Source: Hyphomicrobium sp. 99
GTDB taxonomy: Bacteria; Pseudomonadota; Alphaproteobacteria; Rhizobiales; Hyphomicrobiaceae
Assembly: GCF_000384335.2 (NCBI RefSeq)
Contig: NZ_KQ031382.1
Location: 3,793,545 to 3,857,544, forward strand
Length of the DNA stretch: 64,000 bases
Direction of reading: 5' to 3'
The notes under the pieces were generated by a model. The model made no database searches. It was not told the DNA's origin and saw only the letters and a program-made list of their open reading frames with translations. The translations under genes were made by a program, and so were the position numbers. Positions 8,917 to 17,897 of this stretch are shown here, in pieces. Each line of letters starts with the position of its first letter. Within the stretch, counting starts at the first letter, position 1.

Positions 8917-10143
8917 TCATTTCGCTGCGATCGACGCCGTGGTTTCGTGAGTCTTTTTAGTTTCGATTGTCGGATAGACCGACATGCCCGGACGAAGCTC
9001 GCCAGCAAGAGGATTGCCCCTGTCGAGGGTGATCTTCACGGGAATGCGCTGCACGATCTTTGTGAAGTTGCCCGTCGCATTGTCCGGCGGCAGAAGCGCA
9101 AACTGCTGACCGCTGGCAGGAGCAAGGCTATCGACGTGCCCTGGAATTTCAACGCCAGGGAACATATCGACCTCGACGTTCACCGCCTGACCAGGGCGAA
9201 CATCCGCAAGCTGCGTCTCTTTGTAATTGGCGACGATGTAGGCAGCCGACGTCGGCACGACGGCCATAAGCTGAGTTCCAGCCTGAACGTACTGACCGAC
9301 ACGCAACGTGCGGTTCCCGACAGTGCCATCCACCGGCGACAGAATGTTCGTGTAGGAAAGATTGAGTTCCGCCTGCCGCTGCACGGCTTCATCGTGCGCC
9401 AGCGTCGCCTGCGCCTGCGCAAGCTCCGCTTTCAAAATGTCTGTCTGCTTCGTCGCCGTTGCGAGTGCCGCCGTGTCGCGCGCAATCGAGGCGCGCGCTC
9501 CAGCGATCCGGGACGTCGCCTGCTGTGCGTTCTGCACGCTGCCATAGCCCGTGCTCGCGAGGTGCGCGTAACGCTGATCGTCCTGCTCGGCGAAGGTCTC
9601 ATTGGCGCGATCGACGTCGATCGTCGCCTTGGCGCTATCGATGATGGACTGCTGCGCATCGAGCGACGCCTGCTTATTCGCAACCGCGGCCTTAGCGGCC
9701 AGAACGTCCGCTTTCGCCTGATCGAGAGCGACCTTGAAATCGCGATCATCGATACGCGCCAGCACCTGACCGGCATTCACCACTTCGTTGTCGCCAACGA
9801 GAACGTCCGAGAGATAGCCCGACACCTTCGGCGCGATCGTCGTATTGTCGGCCTGAACGTAGGCGTCGTCCGTTGCGACCTCGAAGCGCCAAACAGTCCA
9901 GTACTGCCAACCGAAGTATGCGGCAGCCGCCAAAACCGCGAGGCTCGCGCCCGCAATAAGCACCCCGCGCGACCTCTTCGGAGCATGAACGGGGAGCTGC
10001 GCTTCAACAGGTTCGCTATCGCCACCCGGCGCCTTGAGATCTTCGGCGTGCGGCTTCTTCTGCCCCGACAACGGCACGTAACGCATTGTTTCAGCGCCAG
10101 AAATTTCTCTTTCCGCCGTCACAGCATTGGGATGATGGCCCAT
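8917..10143 (-). CDS. emrA: HlyD/EmrA-family membrane fusion protein
   Basis: A 408-residue periplasmic adaptor: a cytoplasmic N-terminus, one membrane helix at about 45-65 (GVLIAGASLAVLAAAAYFGW), a first lipoyl half-domain with DDAYVQADNTTIAPKVSGY, a long alpha-helical hairpin rich in Ala/Gln, then the second lipoyl half and beta-barrel (NLSYTNILSPVDGTVGN). I chose the ATG at 10143 because GAGGGA lies eight bases upstream; an in-frame start ten codons earlier is possible. It is the first gene of emrA-emrB and diverges from tetR. Confidence 0.9.
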   Translation of the reverse strand: MGHHPNAVTAEREISGAETMRYVPLSGQKKPHAEDLKAPGGDSEPVEAQLPVHAPKRSRGVLIAGASLAVLAAAAYFGWQYWTVWRFEVATDDAYVQADNTTIAPKVSGYLSDVLVGDNEVVNAGQVLARIDDRDFKVALDQAKADVLAAKAAVANKQASLDAQQSIIDSAKATIDVDRANETFAEQDDQRYAHLASTGYGSVQNAQQATSRIAGARASIARDTAALATATKQTDILKAELAQAQATLAHDEAVQRQAELNLSYTNILSPVDGTVGNRTLRVGQYVQAGTQLMAVVPTSAAYIVANYKETQLADVRPGQAVNVEVDMFPGVEIPGHVDSLAPASGQQFALLPPDNATGNFTKIVQRIPVKITLDRGNPLAGELRPGMSVYPTIETKKTHETTASIAAK

Positions 10144-10196
10144 GGCATTTGTCCCTCGGCTCGACCGCGGCATCCTTGCCGCGACCGTTAGGAAAC

Positions 10197-10251
10197 TTGA
10201 TGTTTTCCAAAATAGGAACTATAGAATGGATGTCAACAGGAATTTGGAAAA
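10197..10251. promoter_or_regulatory. overlapping divergent promoters and operator between emrAB and tetR
   Basis: Left-reading promoter: TTGACA at 10236-10231, 16-base spacer, TATTTT at 10214-10209. Right-reading promoter: TTGATG at 10197-10202, 17-base spacer, TATAGA at 10220-10225. The palindrome TTCC-N6-GGAA (10205-10218) covers the left -10 element and the spacer of the right promoter. A wider inverted repeat pairs TTTTCCAAA at 10203 with TTTGGAAAA ending at 10251. This is the expected layout of a TetR operator that shuts off both the pump and its own gene. Binding is inferred. Confidence 0.6.
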
Positions 10252-10256
10252 TAGTC

Positions 10257-10904
10257 ATGGGACAAAATAGTGCGGCACCAAAACGGTGCCGCGGGCGCCC
10301 GCAAATCCGGCCCGACGAGGAGACGCTGCACCTGCTGGTTGAGGCCGCAGCCGCCGAATTCCAGGAAAACGGCTATGCGGCGACCACGATGGGAAATGTC
10401 GCCCAGCGCGCCGGCATTTCGACCAAAACGATGTATCGCCTCATCCCCGCCAAGGCGGATCTTTTCAAAAAGGTCATCGCTGACCGGACCGGCCGCTTCA
10501 TGCTGGCAGTTGAGCCCTCGGACCTTGACCACATGGACCTCGGGGAAGCCGTCGAGCGCTTTCTCATCGCGTTCGGCACCCTGGCCCTCGCCAAGGAAAC
10601 GATCGCGATGCTCCGGCTGGTCATCAGTGAAAGCGACCGCTTTCCCGAACTCGCCGCCACCTTCCATGAGGTAGCCGTCGCGCAGACTACGAGTGCGATG
10701 ACGCAATGGCTGGAAGGCCTGCGCAGCCGCGGATTGTTAAAATTTGATGATCCTGCCGCGACCGTCAGCGCGCTGCGGGGAATGATGGTGATGGACCTGC
10801 AGCGCACCGCGATGCTTGGATTGAGCCCCGCCCCTTCGCCCGAAGAAATCAAAACGAGAGCACGTATCTGCTCGAAGTTGTTCCTCGATGGATGCCGCGC
10901 CTGA
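10257..10904 (+). CDS. TetR-family transcriptional regulator of the efflux operon
   Basis: A 215-residue repressor with an N-terminal TetR DNA-binding domain: a basic lead-in (KRCRGRPQ), then a helix-turn-helix at about residues 43-63 (TTMGNVAQRAGISTKTMYR), followed by a helical ligand-binding C-terminal domain of the AcrR C-terminal-like type. The ATG at 10257 is chosen because the domain begins soon after it; the in-frame ATG at 10230 would place the start within the operator. It diverges from emrAB, so pump repression and autoregulation are the likely roles, relieved by a pump substrate. Confidence 0.88.
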   Translation: MGQNSAAPKRCRGRPQIRPDEETLHLLVEAAAAEFQENGYAATTMGNVAQRAGISTKTMYRLIPAKADLFKKVIADRTGRFMLAVEPSDLDHMDLGEAVERFLIAFGTLALAKETIAMLRLVISESDRFPELAATFHEVAVAQTTSAMTQWLEGLRSRGLLKFDDPAATVSALRGMMVMDLQRTAMLGLSPAPSPEEIKTRARICSKLFLDGCRA

Positions 10905-10915
10905 AAGGCCGGACA

Positions 10916-10934
10916 CGCGCGGAACCTCCGCGCG
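10916..10934. other. GC hairpin after tetR
   Basis: CGCGCGG and CCGCGCG pair over a 5-base loop just after the tetR stop. There is no T tract, so it may be a weak or factor-assisted terminator or an mRNA-end stabiliser. Confidence 0.35.
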
Positions 10935-11080
10935 AGCTGGAAGTAACAACTTTCTGTCCGCATAGAGATCATTCCGCACCGCGCGGCGATCGATGCCAAC
11001 GGAACCGGCACGCCGGTCGCGTTTAACGACAGCGAGCCCGGCGGTCGGAACGTTTCTTCCGGGAGAGCCAGGAGAAGGCT

Positions 11081-12277
11081 ATGACCGATGGCGCGAACGG
11101 GGGACAAGAGATGGATGGCGCGCATGCGCCTCGCTACGCAAGCCACGTTCGCACGTTGGTTCTGAGAATGCTCAGCGTTCTCGCCGTCGTGTCAGCCGGA
11201 ATTCTGACGTGGCATCTGACCGGACAAGATGACCGCTGGACCCGAGCCGCCTACAGCGAACCAGCGACAAGCACACTCGAAACGACTGACGACGCTCATA
11301 TCGCAGGCGACGTCATACCCCTCGCCACTAAGGTATCGGGTTACATCAGAACTGTTCCCGCAACCGACTTCAAGGCTGTGAAGAAGGGCGATATCATCGC
11401 CGAAATCGACGCGTCCGATTACAACGCCGCGCTCGTTCAAGCCCAAGCGAACGTCGCATCGGCGCAGGCGAACCTCGATAATCTCGCCAATCGTAAAGAA
11501 GGCCAGCAAAGCCTCGTACGTCAGGCTGAAGCGGCGATAGATGCGGCCCAGGCCGACGTCGATCGCTCAACGCTCGAAGCGAAACGCCAGCACGAGCTAA
11601 TGAAAACGAGCGACATCGGAACCGCTCAACGGGTCGAACAAGCAGATAGCGGCGCGCGACGGAGCGAAGCCCAGTTGATTCTCAGCAAAGCTCAGCGCGA
11701 CCAGCAAAAGACCGTTCTCGCAAGCTTCGATCTCGCGCAGGTGCAGCTCGAGGCACAGCTGCGCGCGGCCAAAGCTGCAGCCGCCCTCGCTCAGAACAAC
11801 GTGACCAACACGCGAATTCTGTCGCCGGTCGATGGTATGGTCGGCCAGCGTCACGTTAGCCCCGGACAGTTCGTCGGAGTGGGCTCGCAAGTGATCACCG
11901 TCGTTTCGCTTCCGAATGTTTGGGCCATCGCGAATTTCAAGGAAACGCAAATGACCAATATCCGGGCCGGACAGACTGCGCGCGTAAAGGTGGATGCCTT
12001 TCCGGATCTGATGGTGACAGGCCACGTCGAGAGCTGGGCTCCGGCGACCACCAGCATTCTCGCTGCACAGCGGCCGGAGAGCGCCTCGGAGAATTTCACG
12101 AAGGTCGTCCAACGCATTCCCGTGAAGATCGTTCTCGATCAAAATCCGGCGCTCGGCACGCTCGTCCGGCCTGGAATGTCGGTCGAAGTGACGATCGATA
12201 CGGGAACCAGCCCCCGACGAACCGACCTAGAACCGTCAGCAGCAGCCTCCGAACCGCCTTCCGCTTCGGCCAAATGA
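11081..12277 (+). CDS. HlyD-family secretion/efflux adaptor without adjacent pump
   Basis: A 398-residue membrane fusion protein: one membrane helix near residues 25-45, a first lipoyl half (TTDDAHIAGDVIPLATKVSGY), a coiled-coil hairpin with many Ala/Gln/Arg, the second lipoyl half NTRILSPVDGMVGQRHVSPG and a beta-barrel ending near RPGMSVEVTID. AGGAGA precedes the ATG. It lies 176 bp after tetR in the same direction. No inner-membrane pump gene follows, so it may serve the neighbouring EmrB or an unlinked transporter. It is a diverged paralogue of the adaptor at 8917-10143. Confidence 0.85.
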   Translation: MTDGANGGQEMDGAHAPRYASHVRTLVLRMLSVLAVVSAGILTWHLTGQDDRWTRAAYSEPATSTLETTDDAHIAGDVIPLATKVSGYIRTVPATDFKAVKKGDIIAEIDASDYNAALVQAQANVASAQANLDNLANRKEGQQSLVRQAEAAIDAAQADVDRSTLEAKRQHELMKTSDIGTAQRVEQADSGARRSEAQLILSKAQRDQQKTVLASFDLAQVQLEAQLRAAKAAAALAQNNVTNTRILSPVDGMVGQRHVSPGQFVGVGSQVITVVSLPNVWAIANFKETQMTNIRAGQTARVKVDAFPDLMVTGHVESWAPATTSILAAQRPESASENFTKVVQRIPVKIVLDQNPALGTLVRPGMSVEVTIDTGTSPRRTDLEPSAAASEPPSASAK

Positions 12278-12516
12278 TGAACGGCGCCATTTCGCGCTGA
12301 AGGCATTCAACCAGGTCGCTATTTGTCGAAGCTGTTGTCCCCTAAAAGCCGCTTCTTGCTCTCGGCCTCCGCCGAATGCTACAGACCTATCTCGCTTTGA
12401 GTCCTAGAGCGTAACAACATCAATCATTTAGCCTCCGGCAAGATGACTTTGGCGAGGCTCGTGGCATCGCGACGAGCTATCTCGACCGCCGCGGCGACGA
12501 CGACGGAAATGAAGAA

Positions 12517-13137
12517 ATGACCGCGCCCAAGATCAAGCTTCACAAAGGTGATTTGCCCGCGGGCCTGTCGTTTCCGAATGGCGTCGCGATCGACACCGAG
12601 ACGCTCGGACTGAACCCCCATCGCGATCGCTTGTGCCTGGTGCAGCTCTCAAGTGGAGACGGCACGGCCCATCTCGTGAAGTTCGACGGCAAGGAGTATG
12701 ACGCCCCGCGTCTCAAAGCCCTCCTGACCGATCCAAAGGTTCTCAAGATTTTTCATTTCGCCCGCTTCGATATCGCGGTGCTCGAGCAATATCTCGGAGT
12801 TGCAACAACACCCATTTATTGCACCAAAATTGCTTCGAAGCTGTCTCGCACCTACACGGACCGCCACGGCTTGAAGGACCTCGTTGGCGAACTGCTCGGC
12901 ATAGAGCTTTCCAAGCAGCAGCAGAGCAGCGACTGGGGCGCATCGGAACTGTCGGATAGTCAAAAAGCCTATGCCGCGAACGATGTCCTGCATCTTCACG
13001 CGGTCAAGACGAAGCTCGATATGATGCTCGCGAGAGAAGGCCGGGAAGACTTGGCCGATAAGGCCTTCAAGTTCCTTCCCACGCGGGCCCGCCTCGACCT
13101 CGCCGGGTTCGAGGAAGACGACATATTCGCGCACTGA
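12517..13137 (+). CDS. ribonuclease D, short exonuclease-only form
   Basis: A 206-residue 3'-5' exonuclease of the DEDDy family. All four acidic residues and the tyrosine are present: Asp26 and Glu28 in VAIDTETLGL, Asp85 in IFHFARFDIAV, and Tyr152/Asp156 in YAANDVLHL. The HRDC domains of the E. coli RNase D are missing, as in other short alphaproteobacterial homologues of about 205 residues. GGAAATGAAGAA precedes the ATG. It likely trims tRNA or other RNA 3' ends. It stands before the lpt operon with an 83-bp gap. Confidence 0.9.
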   Translation: MTAPKIKLHKGDLPAGLSFPNGVAIDTETLGLNPHRDRLCLVQLSSGDGTAHLVKFDGKEYDAPRLKALLTDPKVLKIFHFARFDIAVLEQYLGVATTPIYCTKIASKLSRTYTDRHGLKDLVGELLGIELSKQQQSSDWGASELSDSQKAYAANDVLHLHAVKTKLDMMLAREGREDLADKAFKFLPTRARLDLAGFEEDDIFAH

Positions 13138-13220
13138 ACTCGGCCGAGGCCGGGGTCGGAGCATAAGGTCCCAAAGTCTCCCCAATTACCGGTGAGATTA
13201 GAGGCCTTAGGGGGAACTTC

Positions 13221-15164
13221 ATGGCCACAGCGGCTGTCACATCGAATAATACGGCTGCAGCTGGTGGTCATGCGCGTGCATCCGGCCACGCCATTGTCAT
13301 AGGTGGCGATCGCACGCAAAGCCGGTTGGCGGCTCATCGTCATTCCAGGCGCGTTCGCATTTTGAAGATTGCGCTGCCCCTCGCCGCTGTCGCCACAGCA
13401 GTAATTTCAACCGTGAACATTCTTGGCAATGCCGGAATTGGACCGTCGCTGCCGCCGCTCGAAGTTCCGCAAATCGTTGCCGATAATCTCAAGATGCATA
13501 ACCCGCATTACGAAGGCTTCAACGCCGACGGCGGCCGCTACTGGGTGAAGGCGGAGACGGCGCAGCAAGATCTGAAGACGATGTCGGCCATTCATCTGCA
13601 AGGCATCACCGGCGAACTGACGGATGCCAAGAAGCAGAAGACCAATCTCGTCGCGACCCGCGGACTGTTCGACAACAGCACGAACATTCTCGAGCTTTAC
13701 GATTCGATCCACGTGACGGGCGACGGAGGACTGACCGCGCAGCTGACGCGCGCGACGATCAAGACGAAAGAAAACATCATCACGTCCGATCAGCCATCGA
13801 CGATATTGATGGGCGCGGGACAAATCACGTCCAATCAGCTGACCATCCGCCAAAAGGCCAAGGAATATACGTTCGTCGAAAATGTGCGCACGCACATGAA
13901 GCCGAAGGAAGCCCAGCCTTCCACGAATGATCCATCGGCGCAGCAATCGCTTCCCTTCGGAAAGCCCGGCGAGCCGGTCGACGTCGAATCCAATCGTCTC
14001 GATATCGACGACGTCAAGAAAACCGCATTCTATACGGGTAAAGTGGTCGCCACTCAGGCCGGAGCCACGATGAGCGCCCCGGAAATGACCGTCACCTATG
14101 AAGGCTCGGTCGCCCCGGAAGGCGGCAACGCCGCGAAGCCTGTTTCGCCGGACGCCGGCAATCAAGGGACGAAGGTCAAGCAAATCCTCGCAACCGATTC
14201 CGTCGTTTTGAAGCAGCCCAATGGTGAAACGGCGACCAGCCACACGGCACTCTTCGATACGATTTCGAACACCGCCGTTCTCGAAGGCGACGTCGTACTG
14301 ACCCAAGGCGACGATAAGAAAGCCGTCGGCGATCGCGTCGATTATGATCAAACGGCTCAGACCATGGTTTTGACCGGCTCCGTCGTGGTGACACAGGGAG
14401 CGAATGTGCTCAGAGGCCGCCGGCTGACCTACCACCGCACGACGAGCAAAATGCAGTTGACGTCCCCGGCCGATCCCGTCTCCGGAACGAGCGTCGGACG
14501 CATCACCGCGCATTTCGTGCGGCCGTCAGCCAAGGCAGGCGCGCAGCCGGCGGAGGACGATCAGGAGAGCGGCGACGGAATGTCGTTCGGTGCGGCGTTC
14601 AAGACGGATCCGAATTCGCCGTACGATGTCGTATCCGACAAGCTCGACGTCGATGACGTCGCAAAGACGGCCTTGTTCACAGGCAACGTTTCGGCCGTGC
14701 AGGGAAGCATTTCGATGCGGTCACAGGAGCTGACAGCGTTCTACACGGGTAATGCCGGTATCGGTTCGACTGGCGATCAGGCCGCTTCAGGCGCGGCCGC
14801 GTCGTTGACGCATCTGACCGCAAAGAAGAAGGTCGTGGTTACGGCCAAGGACGGACAAACCGCTACCGGCGACTGGGCTGAAGTCGACGTCAAGAAAAAC
14901 CTGACGACGCTCGGCGGCGCCGTCGTGCTGACCCAAGGCAAGAATATCGTCAATGGAACGAGGCTGGTGATCGACATGAACACCGGCGAGGCGACGATCA
15001 AGACTGAGCCGACGGCCACGAGCGGAGCGCTGATGACCAGCCGCGACGGCGGCGGAAACGGCGAGGTCTTCAAGGCCGAACGTCCCAGCGCCGTCTTTTA
15101 TCCTGGCCAATTGAAGAAATCGAAAATTCAGGCGGATAGCTGGCAGGTCCGTACGTCACCTTGA
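13221..15164 (+). CDS. LptC-LptA-LptA fusion, LPS transport periplasmic bridge
   Basis: A 647-residue protein that joins what are normally separate proteins. After a basic lead (HRHSRRVRILK) and one membrane helix at about 55-75 comes an LptC-like beta-jellyroll domain (to about 220; e.g. YEGFNADGGRYWVKAETA). Two OstA/LptA-like domains follow. They begin with matching sequences SNRLDIDDVKKTAFYTG (from residue 257) and SDKLDVDDVAKTALFTG (from residue 472), and both later carry VVLTQG followed by an N-G or L-R-G turn. Linkers are Pro/Gly/Ser rich. LptC anchors to the LptB2FG extractor, LptA spans the periplasm. Start ATG preceded by GGGGGAAC. The reading frame is continuous, with no sign of frameshift. 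It is followed by lptB. Confidence 0.88.
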   Translation: MATAAVTSNNTAAAGGHARASGHAIVIGGDRTQSRLAAHRHSRRVRILKIALPLAAVATAVISTVNILGNAGIGPSLPPLEVPQIVADNLKMHNPHYEGFNADGGRYWVKAETAQQDLKTMSAIHLQGITGELTDAKKQKTNLVATRGLFDNSTNILELYDSIHVTGDGGLTAQLTRATIKTKENIITSDQPSTILMGAGQITSNQLTIRQKAKEYTFVENVRTHMKPKEAQPSTNDPSAQQSLPFGKPGEPVDVESNRLDIDDVKKTAFYTGKVVATQAGATMSAPEMTVTYEGSVAPEGGNAAKPVSPDAGNQGTKVKQILATDSVVLKQPNGETATSHTALFDTISNTAVLEGDVVLTQGDDKKAVGDRVDYDQTAQTMVLTGSVVVTQGANVLRGRRLTYHRTTSKMQLTSPADPVSGTSVGRITAHFVRPSAKAGAQPAEDDQESGDGMSFGAAFKTDPNSPYDVVSDKLDVDDVAKTALFTGNVSAVQGSISMRSQELTAFYTGNAGIGSTGDQAASGAAASLTHLTAKKKVVVTAKDGQTATGDWAEVDVKKNLTTLGGAVVLTQGKNIVNGTRLVIDMNTGEATIKTEPTATSGALMTSRDGGGNGEVFKAERPSAVFYPGQLKKSKIQADSWQVRTSP

Positions 15165-15229
15165 CCTTGCGAACGGCTTGGCGACATTGAGACCGCGGCG
15201 ACAGTGCACGAAGGGCTGCGAGGTATCGG

Positions 15230-16093
15230 GTGTTTAAGGCTTTACCAATTCGCCTCAGATCGAATTCGAAATCGAATGGCGCGGGCGTCAACGGCGCCGG
15301 CGACACGAATGGCGTGAGCGCAGGGGCTGCACCCTCCGCCGACGATCCGCACGCCATCGGCGCGGACGGATGGCTCACGGCTTTCGATGTGAAGAAATCA
15401 TACCGCAAGCGGATGGTCGTCAAGGGCGTGAACCTGGCCGTCGGCCGCGGCGAATCCGTTGGCCTTTTGGGCCCGAACGGCGCTGGCAAAACCACTGTTT
15501 TCTACATGATCACGGGCCTCGTCGCCGCCGACGAGGGGCGCATCACGATCGACGGCGAGGACGTCACTAAGCTGCCGATGTACCAGCGCGCCCGCCTCGG
15601 CGTCGGATATCTCCCTCAGGAGGCCTCGATCTTTCGTGGACTGACGGTCGAGCAGAACATCATGGCCGTCCTCGAGTTGATCGAACCAAACCGCAAGGCC
15701 CGCCAAGAGCAACTCGATAGCCTGCTCGAGGAATTTTCCATCACTCGGCTGAGGAAGTCGGCAGCAATGGCCCTCTCGGGCGGTGAGCGGCGACGCTGCG
15801 AAATCGCCCGCGCCCTGGCCTCCCGGCCGTCGTTCATGTTGCTGGACGAACCGTTTGCCGGCATCGACCCCATAGCCGTCGGGGACATTCAGCAACTGGT
15901 TCGCCACTTGACCGAACGCGGTATTGGTGTGTTGATCACCGACCATAACGTTCGTGAAACATTAAGCCTGATCGACCGCGCATATATTATTTACGATGGT
16001 CAAGTTCTGACACAGGGCAATCCTTCTGAAATCATATCGAACGAAGATGTGCGGCGAGTCTACCTTGGCGATATGTTCGTTAACGCGCGTTGA
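15230..16093 (+). CDS. lptB: LPS export ABC transporter ATPase LptB
   Basis: A 287-residue ATPase that drives LPS extraction from the inner membrane with LptF/LptG. Walker A GPNGAGKTT is at 81-89, signature LSGGE at 182-186, Walker B MLLDEPFAGIDP at about 203-214 and the H-loop in LITDHNVRETL. The LptB-specific ending RRVYLGDMF is present. The start is GTG, with GCGAGG upstream. An N-terminal Gly/Ala/Asn-rich extension of about 45 residues precedes the usual fold of about 240 residues. It sits between the Lpt fusion and rpoN, the conserved proteobacterial order. Confidence 0.95.
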   Translation: MFKALPIRLRSNSKSNGAGVNGAGDTNGVSAGAAPSADDPHAIGADGWLTAFDVKKSYRKRMVVKGVNLAVGRGESVGLLGPNGAGKTTVFYMITGLVAADEGRITIDGEDVTKLPMYQRARLGVGYLPQEASIFRGLTVEQNIMAVLELIEPNRKARQEQLDSLLEEFSITRLRKSAAMALSGGERRRCEIARALASRPSFMLLDEPFAGIDPIAVGDIQQLVRHLTERGIGVLITDHNVRETLSLIDRAYIIYDGQVLTQGNPSEIISNEDVRRVYLGDMFVNAR

Positions 16094-16139
16094 GTACCTT
16101 TGGCTCCGAGTTTGCACAAACGGAGCAGCGGATTAGCGC

Positions 16140-17669
16140 ATGGCGCTTTCAGCAAAATTAGAGCTGAGACAAGGCCAGCAGCTGGTAATGACGCCACAGC
16201 TGCAGCAGGCGATCCGTCTCCTGCAGCTCTCCAATCTCGAACTCACGGAATTCGTCGACCAAGAACTCGAACGAAACCCGCTCCTCGAGCGCGATGACAC
16301 CGCAAACGTTAAACCCGCCGATGAGCCGATCGTTGAACGCGCAGAGGAAAGCGCCGCCGACGAGCGCTGGCTCGATCTGCGCGAGCCTGTCAACGATCAT
16401 ACCGGCGGCCTGGATGTTGATTTTGGAAATGTCTTCCAAGAGCCGGGAACAGGCGAACCAGGCTCGAACGCGGCCGCCGCCTCCGGGCTGAGTTGGGCTA
16501 ACGTCTCACAGCGCATGCATAACGGCAGCGACGGAGACAACGACCTCGAGGATTTCGTCGCCAATCAAGTTTCGCTCAGGGATCACTTGGGCAGCCAGTT
16601 GCCGTTAACCGTGAGCGACCCCGTCGAACGGCTCATCGGTCAGTACTTGATCGATCTGGTCGACGAGGCCGGCTATATCCCTGCAAACCTTGAGGCGCTC
16701 TCTCAGCGTCTCGGTGCGCCGCTCGAATTGATCGAAAGCGTATTGGGCAAGCTTCAGACGTTCGACCCTCCCGGTATTTTCGCCCGGTCGCTGGCCGAGT
16801 GCCTCGCGCTCCAGCTCAAGGACCAAAATCGCTACGATCCTTTGATGGCGCAGCTTTTGGCACATCTGGATCTGCTCGCCAGCCGGAATATCCCAGCGCT
16901 CAAACGGGCGATCGGCATCGATATGGACGAGCTTGCCGATATGATCCGTGAGATCAAGCGGCTCAATCCCAAGCCCGGCCTGAAATTCGGCGCCGTCCAG
17001 CTTCAGCCGGTGGTGCCAGATGTCATCGTCCGCGCCGCCTCCGACGGTGGATGGCATGTCGAACTGAACGGCGACACTCTGCCGCGCGTTCTGGTCAATC
17101 GCACCTACTACACGCGCATCGCCAAGTCCGCGACGAACGAACGCGACAAGGGCTACATCTTCGATTGTCTGCAGAACGCCAATTGGCTCGTGAAGAGTTT
17201 GGATCAGCGAGCGCGGACGATCCTGAAGGTCGCCGAGCAAATCGTGCGTCAGCAGGACAGCTTCTTCATGTACGGCGTTCAGTATCTGCGACCGCTCAAC
17301 CTCAAGGTGATCGCGGACGCGATCTCGATGCATGAGTCGACCGTCTCGCGCGTGACGTCGAACAAGTACATCGCGACGCCCAGGGGGATATTCGAACTCA
17401 AGTATTTCTTCACGTCGGCCATCGCCTCGGCAGCCGACGGTGAAGCCCATTCATCTGAATCCGTTCGTCACCGGATCAAGCAGCTCATCGACGCAGAAAG
17501 TGCCGACGACGTGCTTTCCGACGATCAGCTCGTTGACCGCTTGCGGGGCGAGGGCATCGAGATCGCCCGACGCACAGTCGCAAAATATCGCGAAGCGATG
17601 CGCATACCCTCCTCCGTGCAACGCCGCCGCGACAAGAAACTGGTTGAACGCCTCGGCGACTTCGCCTGA
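16140..17669 (+). CDS. rpoN: RNA polymerase sigma-54 factor RpoN
   Basis: A 509-residue sigma-54. Region I is the Gln/Leu-rich N-terminus (LRQGQQLVMTPQLQQAIRLL), which contacts enhancer-binding activators. An acidic region II follows, then the core-binding and promoter-binding domains, and the diagnostic RpoN box ARRTVAKYRE at about residues 476-485. It directs transcription of nitrogen and related genes at -24/-12 promoters. The gene lies 46 bp after lptB and is followed by hpf and ptsN, whose products are commonly linked to sigma-54. Confidence 0.97.
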   Translation: MALSAKLELRQGQQLVMTPQLQQAIRLLQLSNLELTEFVDQELERNPLLERDDTANVKPADEPIVERAEESAADERWLDLREPVNDHTGGLDVDFGNVFQEPGTGEPGSNAAAASGLSWANVSQRMHNGSDGDNDLEDFVANQVSLRDHLGSQLPLTVSDPVERLIGQYLIDLVDEAGYIPANLEALSQRLGAPLELIESVLGKLQTFDPPGIFARSLAECLALQLKDQNRYDPLMAQLLAHLDLLASRNIPALKRAIGIDMDELADMIREIKRLNPKPGLKFGAVQLQPVVPDVIVRAASDGGWHVELNGDTLPRVLVNRTYYTRIAKSATNERDKGYIFDCLQNANWLVKSLDQRARTILKVAEQIVRQQDSFFMYGVQYLRPLNLKVIADAISMHESTVSRVTSNKYIATPRGIFELKYFFTSAIASAADGEAHSSESVRHRIKQLIDAESADDVLSDDQLVDRLRGEGIEIARRTVAKYREAMRIPSSVQRRRDKKLVERLGDFA

Positions 17670-17734
17670 CGCGCCGCTTATAAGCATATGAAAAATATGG
17701 GGATTTTCGTTACATTTGAAGCCCAAAGCGTGAT

Positions 17735-17763
17735 TTGACAGGCCATCCCGGGGGGCCTATCGA
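17735..17763 (+). promoter_or_regulatory. possible promoter of hpf-ptsN
   Basis: TTGACA at 17735-17740, a 17-base spacer, then TATCGA at 17758-17763. The -35 box matches the consensus fully, the -10 box only partly. It lies in the 228-bp rpoN-hpf gap, about 135 bp before the hpf start, and could let hpf-ptsN be transcribed apart from rpoN. Confidence 0.4.
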
Positions 17764-17897
17764 TTATATTGTTAGAGGCTGGGTTGAGTGTCGGTCATAC
17801 GCTCCCGAGGCTTCAGAAAAGGCAGCTCGGAGCCCCGGAGCAAATTGCGCTCGATAACGGCGAACGCAGCCTCGGTAAGTGCAGAACAGGCATTTTC

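Noticed and set aside
8422..10191. 589-codon plus-strand frame opposite emrA/emrB
   Set aside because: Arg/His-rich shadow of the two pump genes on the other strand; no domain of its own.
12440..12520. 25-codon frame ending in an ATGA overlap with the rnd start
   Set aside because: The overlap looks like coupling, but the peptide is low complexity (Ala/Thr), lacks a ribosome site, and the rnd ATG has its own; chance is the simpler reading.
13407..14513. Long minus-strand frame opposite the Lpt fusion
   Set aside because: Shadow frame created by high GC third positions of the sense gene.
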